Below are positions 54,638 to 64,000 of a stretch of 64,000 bases of DNA, piece after piece. The translations under genes and the position numbers were made by a program. Source of the DNA: Frondihabitans australicus (GTDB lineage Bacteria > Actinomycetota > Actinomycetes > Actinomycetales > Microbacteriaceae); the NCBI RefSeq assembly GCF_003634555.1, contig NZ_RBKS01000001.1, positions 1,178,001-1,242,000 of the forward strand. Direction: 5' to 3'. Every line of letters begins with the position of its first letter. Within the stretch, counting starts at the first letter, position 1. The notes beneath the pieces were generated by a model. That model ran no database searches and had not been told where the DNA came from. It saw only the letters and a list, made by a program, of their open reading frames with translations.

Positions 54638-55873
54638 TCAGGCGGGGTCGTCGTCCGATCGGGCGCCGAACACGATCTCGTCCCAGCTCGGCATGGACGC
54701 GCGGCCCTTGCGAGCGCGGCTCTTGGCGCGCGCGGGCTCGGGTGCGCCCTCCGACGGAGACGTCGGGCGCGCACGATTGGCCGTGGGATGCGTGGCGATC
54801 GGCTTCGTCGCCCGGGGCGGCTCGGCGCCGTCGCGGGTGTCGTCGACCACACCGTCGTCCTCGCCCAGGTCGTCCAGGGCGGGCAGCGGCACCTCGATCA
54901 CCCGGAGCGACCCGGTGGACGGGTGGGCCGCTCGCGAGTCGGCCGCCGACGGGCCGGAGGCGTCGTCGGCCTCGGGGTCGAAGCGGGCCGCCTCGCGCTC
55001 ACCGCGGCGACGTCGCAGCGCCTCGAGCAGGTCCGCGGTCTGATTGTGGTCGGTCGCGGCCTCCGGCGCCCTGTTCATCGCGGCGAACGATGCGGCCGAG
55101 CGGCCGTCGCGGGTGCGATCGAACGGCACCGGCGGCTCGGGGATCACCGTCTCGGGTGCCTCGGGAGCGAGCTCGAAGGCGCCGCTGTCGAAGCGACCCG
55201 ACTCGTCCGGCTGGGCCGGGGCGGAGCCGATGAGCGGCGCGTCGGTGAGGTCGATCGGGCCGGTCGAGCCGACCGCCCGAAGACGCGGGACGAGAGTGGT
55301 CTTCGAGCCGTCCTGGCGCGAGAGGGTGTGGGCATCGCCGTCGAGCGGAGCCAGAGCCTGCTTCTTCGGCTCGAACCGCCACGACGCCTCGCGCTCGACC
55401 TCGGAGGCCGTGTAGGTCACGTGCACGACCCAGCCGGCTTCGTCCTTGTAGCTGGTCCAGTCGCGGTCCGTGGCGTCGGCCCGGTCGAGCCGGGCGTCGA
55501 TGACGTCGCCGAAGCGGCTGGTCTCGGCCGTCGCGCCGTCGGCGCCGACGACGCTGACCTGCACGGACCGGGCGCTCTCGAGCAGGAAACCTCGCTCGTC
55601 GAGCACGGGCCCCTCGAACCGGCGCACGTAGTCGATCTCGGCGCCAGTCGCGGCAGCGACCTCCTCGGCCGTCTTGCCCGCGCGGATGCTCGCCTGGATC
55701 TCACGAGGCGTGACACGGGCGGCGGATGCGGCCTGAGCCGGTCGCAGCTCGGGGTTCGCCTGTCGCAGCTGCGACTGCAGCGACAGCGTCACGGGCAGGC
55801 GGAATTCGCTGCCGGCGTCGGTGGCGACGAGCAGCGCGCCGCTCTCGACTCCGATGACCTTCAGATCCTGCAT
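54638..55873 (-). CDS. sepH: septation protein SepH
   Basis: Actinobacterial division protein that binds FtsZ and promotes filament assembly. 411 residues: an N-terminal DUF3071 domain (about 1-170, MQDLKVIGVESGALLV through VTPREIQASIRAGKTAEEVAA, a helix-turn-helix-like region), then a long disordered Pro/Ala/Glu-rich tail with a basic C-terminal segment (SRARKGRASMPSWDEIVFG). Full length for the family. It faces DUF4193 across 255 bases without another gene, and converges on the phosphodiesterase gene. Confidence 0.94.
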   Translation of the reverse strand: MQDLKVIGVESGALLVATDAGSEFRLPVTLSLQSQLRQANPELRPAQAASAARVTPREIQASIRAGKTAEEVAAATGAEIDYVRRFEGPVLDERGFLLESARSVQVSVVGADGATAETSRFGDVIDARLDRADATDRDWTSYKDEAGWVVHVTYTASEVEREASWRFEPKKQALAPLDGDAHTLSRQDGSKTTLVPRLRAVGSTGPIDLTDAPLIGSAPAQPDESGRFDSGAFELAPEAPETVIPEPPVPFDRTRDGRSAASFAAMNRAPEAATDHNQTADLLEALRRRRGEREAARFDPEADDASGPSAADSRAAHPSTGSLRVIEVPLPALDDLGEDDGVVDDTRDGAEPPRATKPIATHPTANRARPTSPSEGAPEPARAKSRARKGRASMPSWDEIVFGARSDDDPA

Positions 55874-56128
55874 GGTGTCACGCCTTTCGCCGTCGTGATT
55901 CGCCAGTCAGGATGCCACGGAACACCCGCGATTCCGGGGAATAACGCGGGCGTGCCGCAAGTTGACACCGTGCGGTTCGAGGGGCGTCGACAGAGGCCTC
56001 GACGGGCCGCGCGGACCGGTTTGCTATTGAACTGTGTTTGGTGCAAACTGTGCCCGCGATTTTGCGAAGCGCACTTCTCGACAGGTGTGCGACTTCGGTA
56101 CACAGCACCGACGACAGACTGGATGGGC

Positions 56129-56422
56129 ATGGCCACCGACTACGACGCACCTCGAAAGAACGACGACGATTCCGAGTCGATCGAGGCGCTGAAAGAGCGG
56201 GTTCCCGACAAGATGTCCGGTGTGGTCGACGTCGATGACGCCGACAACCCCGGCAGCTTCGAACTCGCGGGTCAGGATCTCTCCGACCTCGATCTCGACG
56301 TCGTCGTCCTGCCCCCGCAGGCCGACGAGTTCACCTGCGTCGAGTGCTTCCTCGTGAAGCACCGCTCGCAGCTCGACCACGAGACCAAGCTCGGCCCTAT
56401 CTGCCTGGAGTGCGCGGCCTGA
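56129..56422 (+). CDS. DUF4193 protein
   Basis: A 97-residue acidic actinobacterial protein: NDDDSESIEALKERVPD, FELAGQDLSDLDLDVVVLPP, and a C-terminal four-Cys motif FTCVECFLVKHRSQL ... GPICLECAA, likely a zinc ribbon. DUF4193 occurs beside sepH and dut in most actinobacteria; function is unknown. The stop lies inside the end of the DUF3093 gene on the other strand, with 26 bases of 3' overlap. Confidence 0.93.
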   Translation: MATDYDAPRKNDDDSESIEALKERVPDKMSGVVDVDDADNPGSFELAGQDLSDLDLDVVVLPPQADEFTCVECFLVKHRSQLDHETKLGPICLECAA

Positions 56423-56855
56423 TCCCGTCGATGGCCCGGCTCAGCTTCTGGGGTGTCCTGGTGGACACCAGCCAGTAGGGGGCCGGGTCGTTCAGATCGG
56501 TCAGCTCGATCCTCAGCACCGGGTGCACCCACCCGCGAAAGAGAGTCCACGCACGCGCGTCCAGGCGCGGACCCCGTTCGGCCGTCGCTTCCTCCGCGAG
56601 GAAAGCGGCGGCCGTTCCCATCTCCTGGGGGTAGAGCACGGCGCGCCCGGCGTGGAAGCCCTCCTCGTCGACGCGGAGCACCGGCGACCCGAACCACAGG
56701 GCCGCGGCGAACGCGAGGAACAGCACGATCCCGATCGCCCACCCCACCGGGACGTTGATCGGCAGGAACACCAGCACGCACGCCGGCACGACCATCAGCA
56801 GGGCCAGGAAGACGAGCGGGGGCGGCACGAGGCGTTCGCGGTACGAGGTGTTCAT
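56397..56855 (-). CDS. DUF3093 membrane protein
   Basis: A 152-residue actinobacterial protein with two membrane helices (about 13-35 and 38-55) and a cytoplasmic C-terminal domain (FHAGRAVLYPQEMGTAAAFL, FRGWVHPVLRIELTDLNDPAPYW). DUF3093 is conserved next to dut; function is unknown. The ATG at 56855 is divergent from dut, 39 bases apart. Its 3' end overlaps DUF4193 by 26 bases. Confidence 0.92.
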   Translation of the reverse strand: MNTSYRERLVPPPLVFLALLMVVPACVLVFLPINVPVGWAIGIVLFLAFAAALWFGSPVLRVDEEGFHAGRAVLYPQEMGTAAAFLAEEATAERGPRLDARAWTLFRGWVHPVLRIELTDLNDPAPYWLVSTRTPQKLSRAIDGIRPRTPGR

Positions 56856-56894
56856 ACGACTATTCGACCAGACTTCTGCACTACCCTCTGACAC

Positions 56895-57386
56895 GTGACT
56901 TCGAGCCTCGACGTTCTCCTCGCCCCTGTTCCGGGGCACGAGACCCTCTCCGCACCGTCCTACGCGCATCCGGGCGACGCCGGTGCCGACCTCCGATCGG
57001 CCGAGTCGCTGACCCTGGGCGCCGGAGCCCGCGCGCTCGTCGCCACCGGGGTGTCCATCGCGCTCCCCGAGGGCTACGCGGCCTTCGTGGTGCCGCGCTC
57101 GGGCCTCGCCGCTAAGCACGGCATCACCGTGCTCAACAGCCCCGGCACCGTCGACGCAGGCTACCGCGGCGAGATCAAGGTCACGCTCCTCAACACCGAC
57201 CCCGAGGCCGACTACGCGATCGAGGCCGGCGACCGCATCGCCCAGCTGATCGTCATGCCCGTCGTCCGGGCGAACTTCGTCGAGGTCGACACCCTGCCCG
57301 AGAGCGTCCGCGGCGAGGGCGGATTCGGCTCGACGGGCTACTCGGATTGTGCGGGCAACGCACGCGCAACGGAAGGCACGAAGTGA
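56895..57386 (+). CDS. dut: dUTP diphosphatase
   Basis: Hydrolyses dUTP to dUMP, keeping uracil out of DNA. 163 residues with all five trimeric-dUTPase motifs: GDAGADLRS, PRSGLAAKHG, NSPGTVDAGYRGE, RIAQLIVMP and the C-terminal RGEGGFGSTG. The GTG start has TACCCT (56882-56887) seven bases upstream and no ribosome-binding site, so it is probably leaderless. Its stop overlaps the DUF3710 start. Confidence 0.96.
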   Translation: MTSSLDVLLAPVPGHETLSAPSYAHPGDAGADLRSAESLTLGAGARALVATGVSIALPEGYAAFVVPRSGLAAKHGITVLNSPGTVDAGYRGEIKVTLLNTDPEADYAIEAGDRIAQLIVMPVVRANFVEVDTLPESVRGEGGFGSTGYSDCAGNARATEGTK

Positions 57387-58126
57387 GCAGGAAGTCCAGG
57401 CGCGAGGCCGCGCAGGCGCTGGCCGAGCAGGAGGCCGCGACGTCGGCCGAGATCGACGAGGTCACCGCCGACGACTCCGAGGTCGAGATCGTCGAGGCCG
57501 AGGAGGCCGCCGTCGAGCTCATCATGGACGACAAGTCCGCACCCGAGAACCGCGCCGAGGACGGCCCGCTCGACGAGACCGAGGCGAACCCCGTGCGCCC
57601 CTACGTCGACCTGGGCGGCGTCAAGATCGTTCCCCGCGAGGGCCTCCACCTGCGCCTCGAGGTCGAGGAGGGGTCGAAGCGCGTGGTCGCGGTCGGGCTC
57701 GACTTCGCGAAGTCGACCCTGCAGGTGCAGCCGTTCGCTGCTCCTCGCTCGACCGGGCTCTGGCACGAGATCCGCGAGCAGATCGCCGACCAGATCCGCA
57801 AGCAGGGGGGCACGACCACCGAGGTCGACGGCCCCTTCGGCCCCGAGATCGCCGCCGAGATCCCCATCGCCGCAGGAGCAGAGGGAGCAGTCGCCGGCCA
57901 GACCACCCGCCTCGCCCGATTCATCGGCGTCGACGGCCCGCGGTGGTTCCTCCGCGGCGTCATCGCGGGCGACGCCACCGTCGACCCGGAGGCCGCCGAG
58001 AAGATCGAGGAGCTCTTCCGCAGCGTCGTCGTCGTGCGCGGCAACGACCCGATGCCTCCGCGCGACCTGATCCCGCTCCACATGCCGAAGCAGAACCCGG
58101 GCGACCCGGGCACCACCGCCGTCTGA
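57383..58126 (+). CDS. DUF3710 protein
   Basis: A 247-residue actinobacterial protein that follows dut in most genomes. The N-terminal 75 residues are charged and helical (SRKSRREAAQALAEQEAA). The DUF3710 domain (about 75-235) has PYVDLGGVKIVPREGLHLRLEVEE, QVQPFAAPRSTGLWHEIREQ and RWFLRGVIAG. Function unknown. The GTG overlaps the dut stop (GTGA) with GGAAGG upstream. DUF3159 follows after 18 bases, so dut-DUF3710-DUF3159 form an operon. Confidence 0.94.
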   Translation: MSRKSRREAAQALAEQEAATSAEIDEVTADDSEVEIVEAEEAAVELIMDDKSAPENRAEDGPLDETEANPVRPYVDLGGVKIVPREGLHLRLEVEEGSKRVVAVGLDFAKSTLQVQPFAAPRSTGLWHEIREQIADQIRKQGGTTTEVDGPFGPEIAAEIPIAAGAEGAVAGQTTRLARFIGVDGPRWFLRGVIAGDATVDPEAAEKIEELFRSVVVVRGNDPMPPRDLIPLHMPKQNPGDPGTTAV

Positions 58127-58144
58127 GGCTGTGACGGGCACCGC

Positions 58145-58888
58145 ATGAGCGACGGCGACACCACCCCCGAGCACGACCACCCGACCGCGTCGATCGGCGA
58201 TCAGCTGCGGCAGGCCGCCCTGCGCGCCGGCATCAGTCGGGTCGCACCGGGCGACGCACCCTCGGGTCACGCCCTCCTGACGGCGATCGGGGGAGTCCGC
58301 GGGCTCGTCGAGTCGATCCTCCCGGGCTTCGCCTTCCTCATCATCTACACGCTCAGCCACTCGCTGCTGCCCTCGGTGCTGATCCCGGTGGCGATCGGCG
58401 TGATCTTCGTGGTGGTGCGCGCGGCCCAGCGAGGCCCCGTGCCGCAGGCGGTCGCCGGGCTCCTGGGCATCGCGGTCTCGGCCGTGCTCGCCATCATCTC
58501 GGGCCGCGCCGTCGACAACTTCCTCCCCGGCATCATCATCAACGCCGTCTCAATCGTCGTGCTGCTGGCCACGCTCGTGGCACGCTGGCCGCTTATCGGC
58601 ATCATCGTCGGCCTCATCACCGGCGAGGGCTCGGCGTGGCGCGACGACCGCGCGAAGCGTCGCGTGCTCACGCTCACCACGTGGCTCTGGGTGCTGCTGT
58701 TCGCGGTGAGGCTGGTCATCGAGATCCCGCTCTACCTGGCGGACGAGGCGGCCCTCCTCGGAGGGATCAAGCTCATCACCGGCGTGCCGCTGTACGCCGC
58801 CATGCTCTGGGTGACGTGGCTGCTGGTGCGGACCGTCTACGCGGCGCGGGCTGCCGACGACGAGTCTCCCGCGGCTCCTGCGGCCTGA
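58145..58888 (+). CDS. DUF3159 membrane protein
   Basis: A 247-residue membrane protein with about six helices. Seen: the family N-terminus ALLTAIGGVRGLVESILPGF, then helices in LVIPVAIGVIFVVV-like, GIAVSAVLAIISG, IINAVSIVVLLATLVARWP and LIGIIVGLITGEGSAWRDD, and the C-terminal LYAAMLWVTWLLVRTVY. Resembles intracellular septation or transport proteins, but function is unknown. Last gene of the dut operon. Confidence 0.9.
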   Translation: MSDGDTTPEHDHPTASIGDQLRQAALRAGISRVAPGDAPSGHALLTAIGGVRGLVESILPGFAFLIIYTLSHSLLPSVLIPVAIGVIFVVVRAAQRGPVPQAVAGLLGIAVSAVLAIISGRAVDNFLPGIIINAVSIVVLLATLVARWPLIGIIVGLITGEGSAWRDDRAKRRVLTLTTWLWVLLFAVRLVIEIPLYLADEAALLGGIKLITGVPLYAAMLWVTWLLVRTVYAARAADDESPAAPAA

Positions 58889-58948
58889 CCTCGCCTGTTC
58901 ACGACACGGTCACGCGCCGTGCGGGACGCCCGTCTCCGCGCGTGCTAG

Positions 58949-58972
58949 ATTTATCTCGACATCAAGATAAAT
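58949..58972. promoter_or_regulatory. operator-like palindrome upstream of aconitase
   Basis: ATTTATCT ... AGATAAAT: a 24-base palindrome with 10 of 12 positions paired (centre CGACATCA), 107-130 bases before the acnA start. The pattern looks like a MarR-type operator. Known: the MarR-family TamR controls aconitase genes in Streptomyces. That this is such a site is inference. Confidence 0.6.
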
Positions 58973-59078
58973 GGCCCGAGACGGCCGCCGAGACGGCGCC
59001 GGACTTAGGCTGGCCTTGCTGGTGGAGCGCAACGCTTCGTCGGCATCATGAGGCGAGTCAGCGCAAGGGAGACGGCAC

Positions 59079-61916
<2,838 letters not shown>

Positions 61917-61937
61917 CAGCCACGTCATCCGGCAGAA

Positions 61938-61979
61938 CGAACGCCCTACCTCCTCCGTCGCGGAGGGGTAGGGCGTTCG
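61938..61979 (+). terminator. strong terminator of acnA
   Basis: Arms CGAACGCCCTACC-t-CCTCCG (61938-61957) and CGGAGG-GGTAGGGCGTTCG (61961-61979) give a 19-pair stem with one bulge and a 3-base loop, 22 bases past the acnA stop. A possible dxs -10 (CATAAA, 62000-62005) lies further on. Confidence 0.85.
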
Positions 61980-62047
61980 GCCGTCCGTGACCCGCGACGC
62001 ATAAACTGACTGAGCGGTCGACCCCGAGGCCGCGGAAAGCGAGAACC

Positions 62048-63979
62048 ATGAGCCTCCTCGAGACGATCCACGGGCCTCGCGACCTCGACGGTCTGACCGA
62101 CGAGCAGATGGTGGAGCTGGCGGCCGAAATCCGCCGCTTCCTGGTCGAGAAGGTGTCGCAGACCGGCGGTCACCTCGGCCCGAACCTCGGCGTCGTCGAG
62201 CTGACCCTGGCCCTCCACCGCGTCTTCGACTCGCCTCGCGACGCCATCGTCTTCGACACGGGCCACCAGTCGTACGTGCACAAGCTCCTGACGGGGCGCC
62301 AGGACTTCTCCGAGCTCCGTTCGCGCGGCGGCCTCGCCGGCTACCCGCAGCGCTCCGAGTCCGAGCACGACATCGTCGAGTCGTCGCACGCATCGTCGTC
62401 GTTGTCCTGGGCCGACGGCATCTCGCGCGCCTTCACGCTCACCGGCCACGGCGACCGCCACGTCGTCGCCGTCGTCGGCGACGGTGCGCTCACCGGCGGC
62501 ATGACGTGGGAGGCGCTCAACAACATCTCCGACGACAACGACCGCCGTCTCATCATCGTCGTCAACGACAACGGCCGCTCGTACGCTCCGACCATCGGCG
62601 GCATGGCGCGGTTCCTCAACTCGGTGCGCACCAATCAGAAGTACCGCGACATGCACCTGTCGAGCGCAGCGGCCTTCGACCACTTCGGTGCGCCGGCCCG
62701 CGCCTTCTACCGAGGCGTCCGCGGCGGCCTCCACGGCTTCCTCAGCCGCTTCACCAACAACGAGGCCCTCTACTCCAACCTCGACATCAAGTACATCGGC
62801 CCCATCGACGGTCACGACCAGGCCGCGATGGAGGAGGCGCTGACCCAGGCCAAGAACTACGGCGCGCCTGCCATCGTCCACGCCATCACCGAGAAGGGTC
62901 GCGGCTACGAGCCGGCCCGCCAGGACGCGGCCGACCAGTTCCACGCCGTCGGCCACATCGACCCCGAGACCGGCGAGGCCCTCGAGACAGCGACCGGCCC
63001 GGGCTGGACCAGCGTCTTCGCCGACGAGATCGTCGCCCTGGCCGACACGGACCGCAGGATCGTGGGCATCACCGCCGCCATGCTGCGCCCGGTCGGGCTT
63101 CACCGCTTCGCCGAGAAGTACCCCCGCCGCGTCCTCGACGTCGGCATCGCCGAGCAGCACGCGGTCGCCTCGGCCGCCGGCCTCGCGTTCGGCGGCCTGC
63201 ACCCGGTCGTCGCGCTCTACGCGACCTTCATCAATCGGGCCTTCGACCAGGTGCTCATGGACGTCGCCCTGCACAGGGCCGGCGTCACGTTCGTCCTCGA
63301 TCGGTCGGGCGTGACCGGGCCGGACGGCCCGAGTCACCACGGCATCTGGGACCTCGCGATCCTGCAGGTCGTGCCCGGCATCCGCCTGGCTGCTCCACGC
63401 GACGCGACCCGCCTGCGCGAGGAACTCCGCGAGGCCGTCGCCGTCGACGACGGGCCGACCGTGGTGCGGTTCCCGAAGGGCGACGTGGGCGACGACATCC
63501 CCGCGATCGAGAGGCTGGCCGACGGCGTCGACGTGCTCGTGCGCGCCGAGCGACCCGACGTGCTCATCATGGCCGTCGGAGCAATGGCACGCCTCGGCCT
63601 CGACGTCGCCTCGCGCCTGGCCGACCAGGGCATCGGCGCGACCGTCGTCGACCCGCGCTGGGTGGTGCCAGTGCCGCGCAGCGTCATCGACCTCGCGGCC
63701 GGGCACCGCCTCGTGGTCACCCTCGAAGACGGAGTGCGGGTGGGCGGCATCGGCACCCGAGTGCGGCAGGACCTCCGGGCCGCCGACGTCGACACCGCCG
63801 TCACCGAGCTGGGTCTGCCCGACGAATTCATCGAGCACGCCAGCCGCGGCCAGATCTTCGAGGCGGCCGGCCTCACGGCGCAGGACGTCGCGCGCGACGT
63901 CACCGCGATGGTGCTGGGCTCGAAGCTCCCGGTCGCCCGCCCCGAGCAGGAGGCAGCGGCCCAGCACCTGCGCGGCTAG
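62048..63979 (+). CDS. dxs: 1-deoxy-D-xylulose-5-phosphate synthase
   Basis: First enzyme of the MEP isoprenoid pathway: condenses pyruvate and glyceraldehyde 3-phosphate using thiamine diphosphate. 643 residues. Seen: TGGHLGPNLGVVELTLALH, FDTGHQSYVHK, TPP-binding VGDGALTGGMTWEALNNI, KGRGYEPARQDAADQFH, VLDVGIAEQHAVASAAGLA, and DRSGVTGPDGPSHHGIWDL. The C-terminal transketolase-like domain (about 500-630) is complete. ATG 62048 with GAGAA upstream. The gene ends 21 bases before the window edge. Confidence 0.97.
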   Translation: MSLLETIHGPRDLDGLTDEQMVELAAEIRRFLVEKVSQTGGHLGPNLGVVELTLALHRVFDSPRDAIVFDTGHQSYVHKLLTGRQDFSELRSRGGLAGYPQRSESEHDIVESSHASSSLSWADGISRAFTLTGHGDRHVVAVVGDGALTGGMTWEALNNISDDNDRRLIIVVNDNGRSYAPTIGGMARFLNSVRTNQKYRDMHLSSAAAFDHFGAPARAFYRGVRGGLHGFLSRFTNNEALYSNLDIKYIGPIDGHDQAAMEEALTQAKNYGAPAIVHAITEKGRGYEPARQDAADQFHAVGHIDPETGEALETATGPGWTSVFADEIVALADTDRRIVGITAAMLRPVGLHRFAEKYPRRVLDVGIAEQHAVASAAGLAFGGLHPVVALYATFINRAFDQVLMDVALHRAGVTFVLDRSGVTGPDGPSHHGIWDLAILQVVPGIRLAAPRDATRLREELREAVAVDDGPTVVRFPKGDVGDDIPAIERLADGVDVLVRAERPDVLIMAVGAMARLGLDVASRLADQGIGATVVDPRWVVPVPRSVIDLAAGHRLVVTLEDGVRVGGIGTRVRQDLRAADVDTAVTELGLPDEFIEHASRGQIFEAAGLTAQDVARDVTAMVLGSKLPVARPEQEAAAQHLRG

Positions 63980-64000
63980 GCGACGCCGCGGATCGCGGGC

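Noticed and set aside
62048-63979. Possible inactivated dxs paralogue
   Set aside because: All thiamine diphosphate and substrate motifs are present and the length is normal.

Overview
The window is a high-GC (about 70% by eye) actinobacterial chromosome segment. It has dense, intact housekeeping genes and no insertion sequence, prophage, tRNA or CRISPR array that I could see. Many actinobacterial-only families occur (SepH, DUF3071/3093/3159/3710/4191/4193, PAC2, PpgK, GlnE beside two glutamine synthetases). The gene order from glnA1 through lpdA, pepA, sigA, topoisomerase IV, sepH, dut and acnA to dxs suggests Microbacteriaceae; this assignment is by recall, without a search.

Layout. 1-13.4 kb is accessory: small membrane and hypothetical proteins, a sugar O-acetyltransferase, a minus-strand operon of a small membrane protein, a 1022-residue FtsX-like permease and two ABC ATPases joined by 4-base overlaps, a secreted beta-helix protein, an old yellow enzyme and a secreted GH25 muramidase with FG-GAP repeats. 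13.5-21.3 kb holds Nif3-like and DUF164 proteins, the RNase P RNA, an MFS pump with a divergent TetR regulator, map, ppgK and three secreted or small proteins. 21.3-34.2 kb is nitrogen metabolism (nadE, glnA2, glnE, glnA1 with a GlnR-type box) interrupted by a three-gene exopolysaccharide cassette: a hyaluronan-synthase-like GT2, a membrane-anchored GH26 hydrolase and a UDP-glucose dehydrogenase. 34.3-42.8 kb holds RDD and DUF4191 proteins, a pseudokinase-like membrane protein, the 2-oxoacid dehydrogenase E2 and E3 subunits, leucyl aminopeptidase and PAC2. 43.1-64 kb holds the primary sigma factor, a MurT/GatD-like pair, topoisomerase IV, an acyl-CoA dehydrogenase, a phosphodiesterase, SepH, dut, aconitase and dxs.

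The most interesting point is the MurT/GatD-like pair at 44.5-46.5 kb. The GatD partner has lost both members of its glutaminase catalytic pair (Gly94 and Lys191 where Cys and His belong), and the MurT partner has no cysteine at all, so no zinc ribbon. If the organism has B-type peptidoglycan, as is usual in Microbacteriaceae, the alpha-carboxyl of D-Glu at stem position 2 carries the cross-bridge instead of an amide. The pair may therefore have been repurposed to attach a bridge amine. This is inference from sequence.

Other noteworthy structure: two palindrome families placed at operon ends (one with compensatory changes in a 25-base stem), a four-unit GGTTTGCCC array in front of the sigma gene, an operator-like palindrome upstream of aconitase, a 446-base structured leader ahead of the exopolysaccharide genes, and at least twelve genes with a TANNNT hexamer 6-7 bases before the start codon, the pattern of leaderless mRNAs.
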